Assembly: GCF_010730355.1 (NCBI RefSeq)
Contig: NZ_AP022576.1
Location: 2,418,001-2,482,000 of the forward strand
DNA: 64,000 nt
From: Mycobacterium florentinum
GTDB taxonomy: Bacteria; Actinomycetota; Actinomycetes; Mycobacteriales; Mycobacteriaceae
Direction: 5' to 3'
The position numbers were made by a program, and so were the translations under genes. Of this stretch, positions 27,356 to 36,949 are shown in pieces. The notes below the pieces were generated by a model. The model was given only the letters and a program-made list of their open reading frames with translations, had not been told where the DNA came from and did no database searches. Within the stretch, counting starts at the first letter, position 1; every line of letters starts with the position of its first letter.

Positions 27356-29815
27356 ATGACTAACCCTGGGCAATCGGTATTGACCGTTCGGTCCAACCGA
27401 TCCGAGCTCAGTTTCGCCCCCGGCGGCGACGTCATCGTCGGCAGCGACGTGCGCGCCGACCTGCGCGTGGCGCATCCACTGGTCACCCGTGCACACCTGT
27501 TGCTGCGCTTCGATCACGGCAGATGGGTTGCGGTAGACAACAATTCGCGCAACGGCACCTATGTCGACGGACGCCGGGTGCCGGGTGCCGATATCCGGGA
27601 CGGCCTAGCGATCAACCTCGGAGCGCCCGATGGACCGCGGATCACCTTCGCGATCGGACATCACCGTGGCAACGTCGGCGTGCTGCCGCCGACCTCGCAG
27701 GCGGTCCCGACCGTTCCGCCGGCCGGGACCTACCAGGATCAGCCCACCGACGCCGTGCACACCAGGGCCGTGCCGATCGTGCGGCCCACCGTGACGACGC
27801 AGGCCGTCCCGAACGATGCGACCCGGGTCGCGCAACCCGCGGGCACCGACATGTCGCAATTTCCGACCCGGGTGATGAAGGTCGTCGGGCCCGAATCCGG
27901 TGTGCAAGGGCGTTCCGGCGGCACCGCGTGGATCGGTCGCGAACTCGACAACGACATCGTGATCCACGACGTGCTGGCCTCGCGCCGCCACGCGTTCTTG
28001 GAGCCGACGCCCGCCGGCATCGAGATCCGCGACGCGAACAGCATCAACGGGACGTTCGTCAACGGGGTGCGGGTCGCGCAGGCCCTGCTGAACGAGGGCG
28101 ACGTGGTCACGATCGGCAACGTCGACCTGGTGTTCACCGCCGGGATGCTGGCCCGCCGCCAGGACGCGGCGACGAGCACCGGCGGCCTGGAGGTGCGCGA
28201 GGTCGGCTTCGCGATCAACGGCAAGGACCTGCTGCAGCAGATCTCGATGACGGCCCGGCCCGGCACCCTGACCGCGATCATCGGCGGCTCGGGCGCCGGC
28301 AAGTCGACGCTGTCGCGGCTGGTCGCCGGCTACACCACCCCCACCGCCGGCGCGGTCACCTTCGAGGGCCACAACATCCACACCGCCTACGCCACGCTGC
28401 GCAGCAGGATCGGGATGGTCCCGCAGGACGACGTCGTGCACCGCCAGCTGACCGTCAACCAGGCGCTCGGTTATGCGGCCGAACTGCGGCTGCCGCCCGA
28501 CTCCAGCAAGGCCGACCGCGACCAGGTCGTCGCGCAGGTCCTCGACGAGCTGGGCCTGACCGCGCACGCCGACACCCGCGTCGACAAGCTCTCCGGCGGC
28601 CAGCGCAAACGTGCCTCGGTGGCCCTCGAACTGCTCACCGGGCCGTCGCTGCTGATCCTCGACGAACCGACCTCGGGCCTGGATCCGGCGCTGGACCTGC
28701 AGGTCATGACGATGCTGCGCCAGCTCGCCGACGCCGGGCGCGTCGTGCTCGTCGTCACGCACTCGCTGACCTATCTCGACGTCTGTGACCAGGTGCTGCT
28801 GATGGCGCCCGGCGGCAAGATCGCGTTCCTGGGCCCACCCGGGCAAATCGGGGACGCGATGGGCACCACCAACTGGGCCCAGATTTTCGCGAAGGTCGGC
28901 GCCGACCCCGACGAGGCCAACCGCCGCTTCCTGGAACGCCAAGATCACACGCCACCCACCCGGGCCGAGACGCCGGCCGAGTTGGGCGCCCCGGCGCGCA
29001 GCAGCATGCTGCGCCAGTTCTCCACCATCGGGCGGCGCCAGATCCGGTTGATCGTCTCCGACCGCGCCTACTTCGCCTTCCTGGCGTTGTTGCCGTTCAT
29101 CCTGGGTGTCCTGTCGCTGACGGTCCCGGGTCATACCGGTTTCGGCATCGCGGACCCGAACAGCGAGACGCCGGACGAAGCCGCCCAGATCCTGACGCTG
29201 ATGTCGATCGCCGCGGTCTTCATGGGGACCGCGTTGACGATCCGCGATCTGATCGGCGAGCGCCCGATCTTCCAGCGCGAGCAGGCGGTGGGCCTGTCCA
29301 CCGGGGCCTACCTGGCCGCCAAGATCACCGTGTTCTGCGCGTTCGCCATCATCCAGGCGGCGATCGCCACCGGCATCGTGCTGATCGGCAAGGGCACACC
29401 CAAACAGCCGGCGCTGCTGCTCGGCAACGCGAGTCTTGAACTGTTCGTTACGGTCGCCGCGACGTGCGTGGCGTCGGCGATTCTGGGCTTGGTGCTGTCG
29501 TCGATCGCCCGGTCCAACGAGCAGATCATGCCGCTGCTGGTGGTGTCGCTGATGCTGCAGCTGGTGCTGGCCGGTGGCCTGATCCCGGTGACGGGCCGGC
29601 TCTTCCTCGACCAGCTGTCCTGGCTGATGCCGTCGCGCTGGGGTTATGCGGCCTCGGCGTCGACGGTCAATCTGCGGATGCTGGTACCGATGGGCCCGAA
29701 AGACAGCCACTGGGCGCACACCGACAGCGCGTGGCTGTTCGATATGGGAATGCTCGGCGCGCTGTCGGTGGTCTACTCCGTCATCGTGTGGTGGCGCATC
29801 CGGTTGAAGCGCTAG
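27356..29815 (+). CDS. ABC transporter with two FHA domains (Rv1747-like), second copy
   Basis: The 819-residue tandem paralogue starts 4 bases after the first. FHA1 spans about 8-85, the linker is shorter and Thr-rich, FHA2 about 175-265 (G194-R195 intact), Walker A at about 310, then signature LSGGQRKR, Walker B LLILDEPTSG and six helices. Its FHA1 has S30 where the first copy has R32, and T44 where it has S46, both at phosphopeptide-contact positions, so FHA1 may have lost phosphothreonine binding. The two genes probably form an operon and could pair as a heterodimer. Its stop overlaps that of mfpA (CTAG). Confidence 0.92.
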   Translation: MTNPGQSVLTVRSNRSELSFAPGGDVIVGSDVRADLRVAHPLVTRAHLLLRFDHGRWVAVDNNSRNGTYVDGRRVPGADIRDGLAINLGAPDGPRITFAIGHHRGNVGVLPPTSQAVPTVPPAGTYQDQPTDAVHTRAVPIVRPTVTTQAVPNDATRVAQPAGTDMSQFPTRVMKVVGPESGVQGRSGGTAWIGRELDNDIVIHDVLASRRHAFLEPTPAGIEIRDANSINGTFVNGVRVAQALLNEGDVVTIGNVDLVFTAGMLARRQDAATSTGGLEVREVGFAINGKDLLQQISMTARPGTLTAIIGGSGAGKSTLSRLVAGYTTPTAGAVTFEGHNIHTAYATLRSRIGMVPQDDVVHRQLTVNQALGYAAELRLPPDSSKADRDQVVAQVLDELGLTAHADTRVDKLSGGQRKRASVALELLTGPSLLILDEPTSGLDPALDLQVMTMLRQLADAGRVVLVVTHSLTYLDVCDQVLLMAPGGKIAFLGPPGQIGDAMGTTNWAQIFAKVGADPDEANRRFLERQDHTPPTRAETPAELGAPARSSMLRQFSTIGRRQIRLIVSDRAYFAFLALLPFILGVLSLTVPGHTGFGIADPNSETPDEAAQILTLMSIAAVFMGTALTIRDLIGERPIFQREQAVGLSTGAYLAAKITVFCAFAIIQAAIATGIVLIGKGTPKQPALLLGNASLELFVTVAATCVASAILGLVLSSIARSNEQIMPLLVVSLMLQLVLAGGLIPVTGRLFLDQLSWLMPSRWGYAASASTVNLRMLVPMGPKDSHWAHTDSAWLFDMGMLGALSVVYSVIVWWRIRLKR

Positions 29816-30369
29816 TCCGGTTTGGCGTCCAGCCGCAGCCCGTGCGCCAGCGCGAACGCCATCGCTTGCGGGACGTCGACCCGCACGCCCGCGAGTGTCG
29901 CGGTGCGCCACAACGCCGGGTCCGTCGTCGCGCCGCGCAGGTCGGCGTCGTCGAGCCGGGTGCCGGTGGTCCGCGCGCCGGACAGGTCGGCCCCACGCAG
30001 CACGGCCTTGCGCAGGTCGGTCTCCACCAGGCTGGTCTCCCGGAGCCGGCAACCGCTCAGGTCGACGCCGCGCAGGTCGTTGCCGCCGAGCACCGCGAGC
30101 GTGAAGTCCACCTCGTCAAACGTGATCGGCCGCAACCGGCACCGCACGAAGACCGACCCCAGCATGCTGCACTGCGCAAATGTGCTGTGCCACAGTGTGG
30201 TTCGTTCGAACTTGCAGTTACGAAAGGCGGACCCCCGGTGCTGGGACTCGGCCAGGTTGACGCCGCTGAAATCGCACTCACTGAACATGACCCGCTCGGT
30301 GCACAAGCGGCCGAGGTCTTCATCGGTGAAATCGCGGCCGGTGAACTCGCAATCAGCCCACTGCTGCAA
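29812..30369 (-). CDS. mfpA: MfpA pentapeptide-repeat gyrase-protecting protein
   Basis: The 185-residue right-handed beta-helix protein is built of A(D/N)LXX-type pentapeptides (CDFSGVNLAES, NDLRGVDLSGC, TDLRKAVLRGADLSG). In mycobacteria MfpA mimics DNA, binds gyrase, and affects fluoroquinolone susceptibility. The body closely matches Rv3361c as I recall it. Translation most likely begins at TTG 30369 (xQQWADCEFTG), six bases beyond the end of the upstream GTPase gene; no strong Shine-Dalgarno is seen. It is the last gene of the Cvn operon. Its stop shares CTAG with the convergent ABC gene. Confidence 0.93.
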   Translation of the reverse strand: MQQWADCEFTGRDFTDEDLGRLCTERVMFSECDFSGVNLAESQHRGSAFRNCKFERTTLWHSTFAQCSMLGSVFVRCRLRPITFDEVDFTLAVLGGNDLRGVDLSGCRLRETSLVETDLRKAVLRGADLSGARTTGTRLDDADLRGATTDPALWRTATLAGVRVDVPQAMAFALAHGLRLDAKPD

Positions 30370-30374
30370 GGCGG

Positions 30375-30947
30375 TCAAGCCGACAGGCTCGCCAGCGCGT
30401 ACTCGCTGACCGCGATCAGCGCATCGGTCGCCGACCTGCGGTCCCTGGCATCGACGTTGATCACCGGGATGTGCGGCGACAGGGCGAGTGCTTCGCGGAT
30501 CGCACCAACGGGATACCTTGGCGCACCGTCGAATTGGTTGACCGCGATCAGGAACGGCAGGTTGCGGTGCTCGAAGAAGTCGACCGCGGCGAAGCTGTCC
30601 TGCAGCCGGCGGCAGTCGACCAGAACGATCGCGCCGATGGCGCCGCGCACCAGGTCGTCCCACATGAACCAGAACCGCCGCTGGCCCGGCGTGCCGAACA
30701 GGTAGAGCACCAGGTCGCGGTCCAGCGTGATCCGGCCGAAATCCATCGCCACCGTCGTCGTCCGCTTGTTGGGCGTGGCCTCGAGCATGTCGACGCCGGC
30801 CGAGGCGTCCGTGACGATCTCCTCGGTGCGCAGCGGCATGATCTCCGAGACCGCCCCGACGAACGTGGTCTTGCCGGCGCCGAACCCGCCGGCGACGACG
30901 ATCTTCGTCGACGCGGTGGCGCGGGCATCAGAGTGCTTTAAGGCCAC
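30375..30947 (-). CDS. mfpB: CvnD/MfpB Ras-like GTPase
   Basis: The 190-residue small GTPase has G1 GGFGAGKTT (residues 20-28), G3-like LFGTPGQ and G4 NQFD; this is the conservon D component. In M. smegmatis the MfpB GTPase acts with MfpA to modulate gyrase protection. GTG at 30947 lies inside the end of cvnC (20-base overlap), so translation is coupled. It corresponds to Rv3362c. Confidence 0.94.
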   Translation of the reverse strand: MALKHSDARATASTKIVVAGGFGAGKTTFVGAVSEIMPLRTEEIVTDASAGVDMLEATPNKRTTTVAMDFGRITLDRDLVLYLFGTPGQRRFWFMWDDLVRGAIGAIVLVDCRRLQDSFAAVDFFEHRNLPFLIAVNQFDGAPRYPVGAIREALALSPHIPVINVDARDRRSATDALIAVSEYALASLSA

Positions 30948-31302
30948 GCAGGGTCCTTCCTATGAGTTCGTGGCGCTCATCACGGGTCGACTGCTCGGTC
31001 AACGTTCTGTGCACCCGAAGGTAACCGGACAGCACCAGATCACCGACCAGCACACGCGTGACGCCGATCGGCAGGTCCAGCCGGGCCGAAATCTCGGCGA
31101 CGGACGGGCTTTTGACGCACAGTCCGATGATCCTGCCTCTCGCATCGTCGGCCGGCCAGCGGTGCGCCCGCCCGGCCTGCAAGGTCTGAACCGGCGCCTC
31201 CAGCGGAAGGTCGACGCCCGTGTTGGTCCGCCCGCCCGTCAGGGTGTACGGGCGGACCAGGCTCGCCTCACGTGCGGACGGCCCGGATTCTCGTTTGTCC
31301 AT
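30928..31302 (-). CDS. cvnC: CvnC, DUF742 protein
   Basis: The 124-residue protein of the conservon has an N-terminal LVRPYTLTGGRT motif and a C-terminal winged-helix-like segment (SVAEISARLDLPIGVTRVLVGDLVLSGYL). Conservon C proteins link the sensor-like CvnA and roadblock CvnB to the GTPase CvnD, but their biochemical role is not established. It lies 6 bases after cvnB and overlaps mfpB. It corresponds to Rv3363c. Confidence 0.9.
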   Translation of the reverse strand: MDKRESGPSAREASLVRPYTLTGGRTNTGVDLPLEAPVQTLQAGRAHRWPADDARGRIIGLCVKSPSVAEISARLDLPIGVTRVLVGDLVLSGYLRVHRTLTEQSTRDERHELIGRTLRGLKAL

Positions 31303-31308
31303 CGCGGC

Positions 31309-31725
31309 TCACGAGTGGCTTCTGGTGGGCGATGAGGCGGAACGGCGGGTGGACTGCACGACGCCGCCGACCCGTTCGACGAGGATGGCCATCTCGTATC
31401 CGATCTGGCCGATATCGCACGACGTCTCGGCCAGCGTCGCCAGGTGCGACCCGTCGCCGACGCGCATCAACAACAGGTAGCCGTTCTGCATCTCGACCAC
31501 CGACTGCAGCACCTGCCCGCCGTCGAACAGCTGGGCGGCACCGGTCGCGAGGCTGGCCAGCCCGGAGGCCACCGCGGCCAGCTGGTCGGCGCGCTCGCGG
31601 GGCAGCCGCTCGCTGGCGGCGATGGGCAGACCGTCGACGGACACCAGCAGCGCATGCGCCACCCCTGGGACCTCGCGGGCGAACTTCGTCACCAGCCAGT
31701 CCAGTGAGCTGCCTGCAGACGTCAT
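31309..31725 (-). CDS. cvnB: CvnB, roadblock/LC7 domain protein
   Basis: The 138-residue protein of the roadblock/LC7 family has [22 protein letters not shown] at residues 15-36 and [17 protein letters not shown] later. Roadblock proteins are regulators of small GTPases, consistent with mfpB two genes downstream. The C-terminus is a Ser/Arg-rich tail. The start overlaps the cvnA stop in ATGA. It corresponds to Rv3364c, reported in M. tuberculosis to inhibit host cathepsin G. Confidence 0.93.
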   Translation of the reverse strand: MTSAGSSLDWLVTKFAREVPGVAHALLVSVDGLPIAASERLPRERADQLAAVASGLASLATGAAQLFDGGQVLQSVVEMQNGYLLLMRVGDGSHLATLAETSCDIGQIGYEMAILVERVGGVVQSTRRSASSPTRSHS

Positions 31726-34481
31726 TGCTCGTCGGGTCCTTGACTCGAGTGGCGGGCGTGCGACCGTCCGCTGCGCACGCCGCCGAAGTGGTTACTGAAC
31801 GAGGTGCGAACAGCCTCGGGGTCGCGCGCCGCATGCAGTCCGCCGTTCGATCCTACGAGGGATTCTTCGTCGTCTTGTTGATGGTGGGCGCCGCTGACCC
31901 CGTTGGCCGCTCCCGGCACCAGCCGGGCACCGGGCGTGCGCACCGGCAGGCCGTGCTCGGCGGTGCGCTCCGCGACGGGCTTGTCCTCGGCCTCGGCGGC
32001 CAGCGACCAGCCGCGGTCCCACACCGACTGCCAATCCAGATCCGGGCTGTTGACCAGGTCGTGCGGGTCACCCATCATCTCGGACATCATCCGCCGATAG
32101 ATCACGTCTTCCTTCGATGGGGCGGCGGCCGTGCGGGGCGGTGCGGGCGGCAGGGTGGGCGGCGCGGGCGGCGGAGCGCCGGTCCCCCGCGACCGTGCCG
32201 CGAAGAATGCCGAGGTGTCCGAGACCGACGGCGCCGGCGTTGGGGTCGGCTTCGGGGCCGGCGGCGGTGGTGCCGGCGTGGGCCGGGGCTGGTTTTCGTT
32301 CTCCCACCACGCGGTGGCCAGCTCGCGCCGCCGCTTGGGTAGCGGCTGCGCGGCGGGCGCGGCGGGAACGTCGGTGATGCCGCTGGAGCCGGGGCTGCGG
32401 CGGGGCAACAACGAGATCGGCGGAGCCTCGCCGTTGTTGACCGCGACGGGGCGTTGCCGCGGCGCGCCGCCGGTCGGGTCCGGTGCCGGCATGCCGCTGG
32501 CCAGCTTGGCACTCGGCGACGAGACCGCCCGGATGCGTTCGCGCGGCTCGGATGAGATTTCGGCCGGGCCGCCGTCGAAGCCCTCCAGCACCGCCGGTGG
32601 CAGGTAGATCTCGGCGGTCGTGCCGGTGCCCGCCTCGTCGGGCGCGGGACCGCGCAGCCCGACCCGGATGCCGTGCCGGGCGGCGATCCGGCCCACCACG
32701 AAAAGCCCCATGTGGCGGGCATTGTCGGGGGTGACGTCGCCGCCGGTTTGCAGGCGCATGTTGGCCATCCGCCGATCGGAGTCGTTCATGCCCAGGCCGG
32801 AGTCGGCGATCCGCAGCACCACGCCTCCGTCGCCGCCGCGTGCCCCGGAGATCCGGGCGTAGGTCGACGGCGGCGAGTAGCGCAGGGCGTTGTCGATCAG
32901 CTCGGCGAACAGATGAATGGCGCCACCGGCGGCCGCACCGATCAGCATGCATTCGGGCAGCTCGCCCAACTCGACGCGGCGGTAGTCCTCGACCTCGGAG
33001 ACGGCCGCGCTGAGCACGGTCGACAGGGGAACCGGCTCGCGCTGGTCGCGGGCCAGCTGGGCGCCGGCGAGCACCAGCAGGTTGGCGCTGTTGCGGCGCA
33101 GCCGGGCGGCCAGGTGATCGAGCCGGAAGAGGCTGTCGAGGCGCTCGGGATCCTCCTCGTTGCGCTCCAGCCGGTCGATCAGCGACAACTGCTGGTCGAC
33201 CAGCGACCGGCTGCGCCGCGACATGGTCTCGAACATGTCGTTGACCAGCAATCGCAATCGCGCCTCATCACCGGCCAGCAGCAGCGCCTGGGTGTGCAGC
33301 TCGTCCACCGCGTGCGCGACCTGGCCGATCTCTTCGGTGGTGTACACCGGCAGCGGAGCCGGAATCGGTTCGGCCTCACCGGCTTTGACGCGGGCGATCT
33401 CCTCTTCAAGGTCGGTGTGGGCGACCTTGAGCGCGCCATCGCGCAGCATCCGCAGCGGCACCACCAGCGCGCGCGCCATCAGCAAGACGATGATCAGTGC
33501 GATCACGATGGCGGCCAGCACCACGACGCCGTCGACGATCGCGGCGGTGCGCCGCTCGTCGGCCTGGGTTTGCACCGACTTCGTCACCGACTCGGTGGCG
33601 TCGGCGATGACCTGTTCGGCGATCCCGTCGGTGGTCTGGATCGAGCGCAGCAGGTCCGGGTTGTCGACGAGCACGCTGGCCGGATCCGACATGATCGCCA
33701 TCCGGGTCACCATCTGCTGCTGCAGGGTCTTGGCTTCGGGCGAACCCACGCCGAGCACCTGGCTCATCCCGAACAGCGTCGACGGTTCGGTGCCGGCCAG
33801 GGTGATCATCGAGGTGCGCAACTGCGGCTCGGGCAGGTCGGCGCCGCGGGTCACCAGGATCTCCTGCATCGTCATCTGGCCGCGGGCCCCGACGGCCCGG
33901 CTCAAACCCTGTGCCTGCGCACGGATCTGCTCGTCGTCCACCCGCACCGAGGCGTTGATGACGTCCTCGGCCGTCAACAGCAGCGGCGCATAGGTGGTGA
34001 CCCGGTCCCGCAAACCAATGCTGTTGTCGGCCACCTTGTCCAGCAGCGACTGGCCGCCGCCCAGCAGCGTGTTCACTCCCGACCGGACATCGGGAGTGAC
34101 GTCGGTGTCCGACAACCGGGTCTGCAGCTCACCCTTGCGGGCGTCGTAGTTCTTCTTCGCGCCCTCGACGTCGTGCCCGCTGGAGTTCGCCAGCAGCGCG
34201 ACGTCCAATGCCGACATGTACTTGGTGAGCGTCGGCAGCAAGTCGGCGCGCCCGGCGGCCAACCGCAGGCCGCTCGAACTCGACATCGCGGCGTTCACGC
34301 GCAGGCCGCCGAAAATCGCCGCCAGGGTCAGCGGGACCAGGACGATGGCCAGAACCTTCCACAGCACCGGCCAGTTGCTCGGCGACCAGGCCGGCGGACG
34401 TTTCGCCGGGGCCGCCCGGACCTCGGCGAACTCTGGGGGTGCCGCCTCGGCCGGGGTGGCCGGGCGGTTGAACATCGTCAT
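31722..34481 (-). CDS. cvnA: CvnA sensor histidine kinase-like protein
   Basis: The 919-residue membrane sensor contains a helix at about 41-62, an extracytoplasmic nitrate-sensor-like helical domain (about 65-310), a second helix (about 318-342), a HAMP-like linker, a dimerisation helix with [22 protein letters not shown], an ATPase domain with N-box [12 protein letters not shown] and G-box [10 protein letters not shown], and a disordered Pro/Ala-rich C-terminal third. No response regulator is encoded nearby; conservons are thought to signal through CvnB-D. The ATG at 34481 has a poor Shine-Dalgarno but no better in-frame start exists. It corresponds to Rv3365c. Confidence 0.9.
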   Translation of the reverse strand: MTMFNRPATPAEAAPPEFAEVRAAPAKRPPAWSPSNWPVLWKVLAIVLVPLTLAAIFGGLRVNAAMSSSSGLRLAAGRADLLPTLTKYMSALDVALLANSSGHDVEGAKKNYDARKGELQTRLSDTDVTPDVRSGVNTLLGGGQSLLDKVADNSIGLRDRVTTYAPLLLTAEDVINASVRVDDEQIRAQAQGLSRAVGARGQMTMQEILVTRGADLPEPQLRTSMITLAGTEPSTLFGMSQVLGVGSPEAKTLQQQMVTRMAIMSDPASVLVDNPDLLRSIQTTDGIAEQVIADATESVTKSVQTQADERRTAAIVDGVVVLAAIVIALIIVLLMARALVVPLRMLRDGALKVAHTDLEEEIARVKAGEAEPIPAPLPVYTTEEIGQVAHAVDELHTQALLLAGDEARLRLLVNDMFETMSRRSRSLVDQQLSLIDRLERNEEDPERLDSLFRLDHLAARLRRNSANLLVLAGAQLARDQREPVPLSTVLSAAVSEVEDYRRVELGELPECMLIGAAAGGAIHLFAELIDNALRYSPPSTYARISGARGGDGGVVLRIADSGLGMNDSDRRMANMRLQTGGDVTPDNARHMGLFVVGRIAARHGIRVGLRGPAPDEAGTGTTAEIYLPPAVLEGFDGGPAEISSEPRERIRAVSSPSAKLASGMPAPDPTGGAPRQRPVAVNNGEAPPISLLPRRSPGSSGITDVPAAPAAQPLPKRRRELATAWWENENQPRPTPAPPPPAPKPTPTPAPSVSDTSAFFAARSRGTGAPPPAPPTLPPAPPRTAAAPSKEDVIYRRMMSEMMGDPHDLVNSPDLDWQSVWDRGWSLAAEAEDKPVAERTAEHGLPVRTPGARLVPGAANGVSGAHHQQDDEESLVGSNGGLHAARDPEAVRTSFSNHFGGVRSGRSHARHSSQGPDEQ

Positions 34482-34731
34482 GTGGTTGCGGCCGCGCGAC
34501 CGGCCGCTGCGCCCACACCGCGCATCGAATAAAACGTGAGGCTCATGAACTTCCTGCTTTTATTCCGCTCCCCCCGCGCCAAGACGCGCGAGCGGTAAAC
34601 GCGTGGCAATTCGACGAGTATGACAGCCTGCGCGCCGGGTCACCACAATCGTTACTGAGCAGACAGCCACCCCCAAGGTGCACGGGGACGCCGGCACGCA
34701 AGTCTGGCAAACAGCCCGCGGCGCGAAATGC
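34482..34731. promoter_or_regulatory. 250-base region upstream of the Cvn-MfpA operon
   Basis: The five-gene cvn-mfpA operon should be transcribed from here, leftward. I can see a C-rich run near 34570 and short GC-rich repeats around 34578-34592 (CGCGCCAAGACGCGCG) but no convincing -10/-35 pair. No credible gene is present. Confidence 0.3.
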
Positions 34732-35346
34732 CTACGCGGGCCGCAGGATCGCGACCAGGAAGTCGGAGTCGTCGGTGAAGGGCCGCAGATCCCAGGTGGA
34801 CAACAGCACGTCGGGCGCGAATCCGGAGGCCGCCGCGTGGTCGAGAAACTCGGCGAACGCGTAGTCGCGGCCGGCGCCGAAGCCGATCACCGCCCGGCCT
34901 TCGTCGGCGACGTGGGCCCGCAGCCTTTCCAGCACCCGGCCGCGGGTGCTCGGGGCGAGAAACGCCATCACATTGCCGGCGGACACGATCACGTCGAACG
35001 GTTCGGCGACGCCGCGCGCGGGCAGGTCGAGCTCGGCGAGGTCGCCGACGAGCCACCGCGGGCCGGGATAGTCCTGCTCGGCCGCCGCGATCAGCGCCGG
35101 GTCGACGTCCACTCCGACCACCCGGTGCCCGAGCGTCGCCAGGTATCCGCCCACCCGGCCGGCACCACAGCCGGCGTCGAGGATGTGGGCACCGCGCGGC
35201 ACCATCGCGTCGACCAAGCGCGCCTCACCGGCGAGATCCTTGCCGTCGCGCGCCATCGAGCGGAAGCGCTCGATGTACCAGTCCGAATGCCCGGGATCGG
35301 CAGCGACCTTCCGCATCCAGAGACTCTGCTCGACCATGTCGACCAT
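34732..35346 (-). CDS. Class I SAM-dependent methyltransferase
   Basis: The 204-residue methyltransferase has motif I ILDAGCGAGRVGGYL, VVGVDVDPALI, and FDVIVSAGNVMAFL at motif IV. The substrate is unknown. The ATG at 35346 gives MVDMVEQ and follows the F420-type reductase gene by 13 bases, so the pair is probably an operon. Longer starts would run into that gene. Confidence 0.88.
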   Translation of the reverse strand: MVDMVEQSLWMRKVAADPGHSDWYIERFRSMARDGKDLAGEARLVDAMVPRGAHILDAGCGAGRVGGYLATLGHRVVGVDVDPALIAAAEQDYPGPRWLVGDLAELDLPARGVAEPFDVIVSAGNVMAFLAPSTRGRVLERLRAHVADEGRAVIGFGAGRDYAFAEFLDHAAASGFAPDVLLSTWDLRPFTDDSDFLVAILRPA

Positions 35347-35359
35347 TATCCCGTCGTGC

Positions 35360-35782
35360 TCATTCGAGCACGAAGATGGGGATCTGCCGTTCGGTCCGCG
35401 CCTGCAAGTCGACGTATACCGGGTAGGCGGCAACCGCCGTCTGCCACCACTCGTCGCGTTCGGCGCCGTGGACTTCGCGTGCTGTCATCTCGAAGACCTT
35501 GTCGCCGTCTTGCACGGTGACATTGGGGTTGGCCTTCACGTTGTGGTACCAGGTCGGGTGCTTCGGGGCTCCCCCGATGGAGCCGACCATCGCGTAGCGT
35601 CCCTCCCGTTCCACACGCATGAGCGGCACGTACCGCTTGAGGCCGGTCTTCGCGCCGGTCACCGTGAACAGGACGACCGGCCGGTCAAGGATCTCGACGC
35701 CGTCGGTGGTGCCCTGCTGCAGAATTTGTTCGGTCTGCTCTCGCACCCAATCGGTCGTGCTGAGCTGTACTTGATCCGTCAT
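35360..35782 (-). CDS. Ddn-type F420-dependent nitroreductase family protein
   Basis: The 140-residue protein of the deazaflavin-dependent nitroreductase family has VVLFTVTGAKTGLKRYVPLM, GGAPKHPTWYHNVKANP and a C-terminal PVYVDLQARTERQIPIFVL. Related proteins use reduced F420 to reduce quinones, and Ddn activates pretomanid. Which substrate this one uses is not readable. It is divergent from trmL with a 29-base gap and is probably co-transcribed with the methyltransferase downstream. Confidence 0.9.
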   Translation of the reverse strand: MTDQVQLSTTDWVREQTEQILQQGTTDGVEILDRPVVLFTVTGAKTGLKRYVPLMRVEREGRYAMVGSIGGAPKHPTWYHNVKANPNVTVQDGDKVFEMTAREVHGAERDEWWQTAVAAYPVYVDLQARTERQIPIFVLE

Positions 35783-35811
35783 GCCTTGCTCAACACGAAA
35801 CGGAGTCTGCC

Positions 35812-36276
35812 GTGTTCCGGCTGTTGTTCGTATCGCCGCGGATTCCGCCCAATACCGGCAACGCCATCCGGACGGCCGCGGCCACCGGCGCCGAATTGCA
35901 TCTGGTTGAGCCGATGGGCTTCGACCTGTCCGAACCCAAGCTGCGCCGCGCCGGACTGGACTACCACGACCTCGCTTCGGTCACGGTGCACCCGACGCTG
36001 CAGGACGCGTGGCAGGTGCTGATGCCGGCGCGGGTGTTCGCGTTCACCGCACACGCACCGACGTCGTTCTCCGACGTCGGCTATCAACCCGGCGACGTGT
36101 TGATGTTCGGCCCAGAACCCGACGGACTGGACGCCGAGACCCTGGCCGACGGCCACATCACCGGCCGGGTGCGCATCCCGATGCTGACCGGCCGGCGTTC
36201 GCTGAACCTGTCGAATGCCGCGGCGATCGCGATCTACGAGGCCTGGCGCCAGCACGGCTACCCCGGGGCGGTGTGA
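35812..36276 (+). CDS. tRNA (cytidine/uridine-2'-O)-methyltransferase, SpoU/TrmL type
   Basis: The 154-residue SPOUT methyltransferase has motif 1 PRIPPNTGNAIRTAAATGAELHLV, motif 2 LMFGPEPDGL and motif 3 RIPMLTGRRSLNLSNAAAIAIYEAWRQ, which form the knotted SAM site. The short length and motifs fit TrmL, which methylates the wobble nucleotide of leucine tRNAs. GTG at 35812 with CGGAG upstream is the start. It corresponds to Rv3366 (spoU). Its stop abuts that of the convergent nitroreductase with no bases between. Confidence 0.93.
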   Translation: MFRLLFVSPRIPPNTGNAIRTAAATGAELHLVEPMGFDLSEPKLRRAGLDYHDLASVTVHPTLQDAWQVLMPARVFAFTAHAPTSFSDVGYQPGDVLMFGPEPDGLDAETLADGHITGRVRIPMLTGRRSLNLSNAAAIAIYEAWRQHGYPGAV

Positions 36277-36921
36277 CTACCAGGTGTTCCAGTGCGTCAG
36301 GGTCTCGGCGGGCAGCCGCTTGGCCGGGCGGAAATCGGTGCCCTTGGTGTAGGCGATCGGGAACAACCCGCCCTGGCTGAACTGGTCGAAGGGGATGCCG
36401 AGGACCTCGGCGGCCTTGCGCTCGCCCTCGCCGAGCAGGTGCAGCGTGGTCCAGCAGGACCCCAGCCCGCGGGAGCGCAGCGCCAGGCAGAAGCTCCAGA
36501 CCGCCGGGAACAGCGAAGCCCAGAAGGAGACGCCGCCCAACGCCGACTTGTCTTCGCGGCCTTCGATACACGGGATCAACAGCACCGGCGCCTCGTGCAT
36601 GTGCTCGGCGAGGTACATCGCGGAGTCCTTGACCTTGGGCATCCGCTCCCCGCGGGTGTCACCCTCGGGGTATTCACGCATCGGCGAGCTGAGGTAGGCG
36701 CGGGCATGCTGCAGGTAGATGTCGCCGATCGCCTTCTTCTTCTCGGCGTCTTCGACGAACACCCACTGCCAGCCCTGCGAATTGGAGCCGGTGGGCGCCT
36801 GCAACGCCAGCTCGAGGCAGTCCATCAGGACCTCGCGAGGCACCGGCTTGTCGAAGTCGAGACGCTTACGAACCGAGCGGGTAGTGGTGAGAAGTTCGTC
36901 GACGGACAGGTTGAGGGTCAT
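36277..36921 (-). CDS. Nitroreductase family protein
   Basis: The 214-residue FMN-binding nitroreductase has RSVRKRLDFDKPVPREVL at the N-terminus, the FMN segment QAPTGSNSQGWQWVFV and RGLGSCWTTLHLL. It reduces nitro-aromatics or quinones with NAD(P)H; the true substrate is unknown. ATG at 36921 gives a standard length. It corresponds to Rv3368c. The gene stands alone on its strand, with a strong inverted repeat just upstream (36950-37011). Confidence 0.92.
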   Translation of the reverse strand: MTLNLSVDELLTTTRSVRKRLDFDKPVPREVLMDCLELALQAPTGSNSQGWQWVFVEDAEKKKAIGDIYLQHARAYLSSPMREYPEGDTRGERMPKVKDSAMYLAEHMHEAPVLLIPCIEGREDKSALGGVSFWASLFPAVWSFCLALRSRGLGSCWTTLHLLGEGERKAAEVLGIPFDQFSQGGLFPIAYTKGTDFRPAKRLPAETLTHWNTW

Positions 36922-36949
36922 GGTTGGAGGCTATACGCGCCGCGCCGTG

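Noticed and set aside
32673..34532. Long plus-strand frame opposite cvnA
   Set aside because: Antisense to the sensor kinase gene, His/Gln/Arg-rich, no conserved motif.
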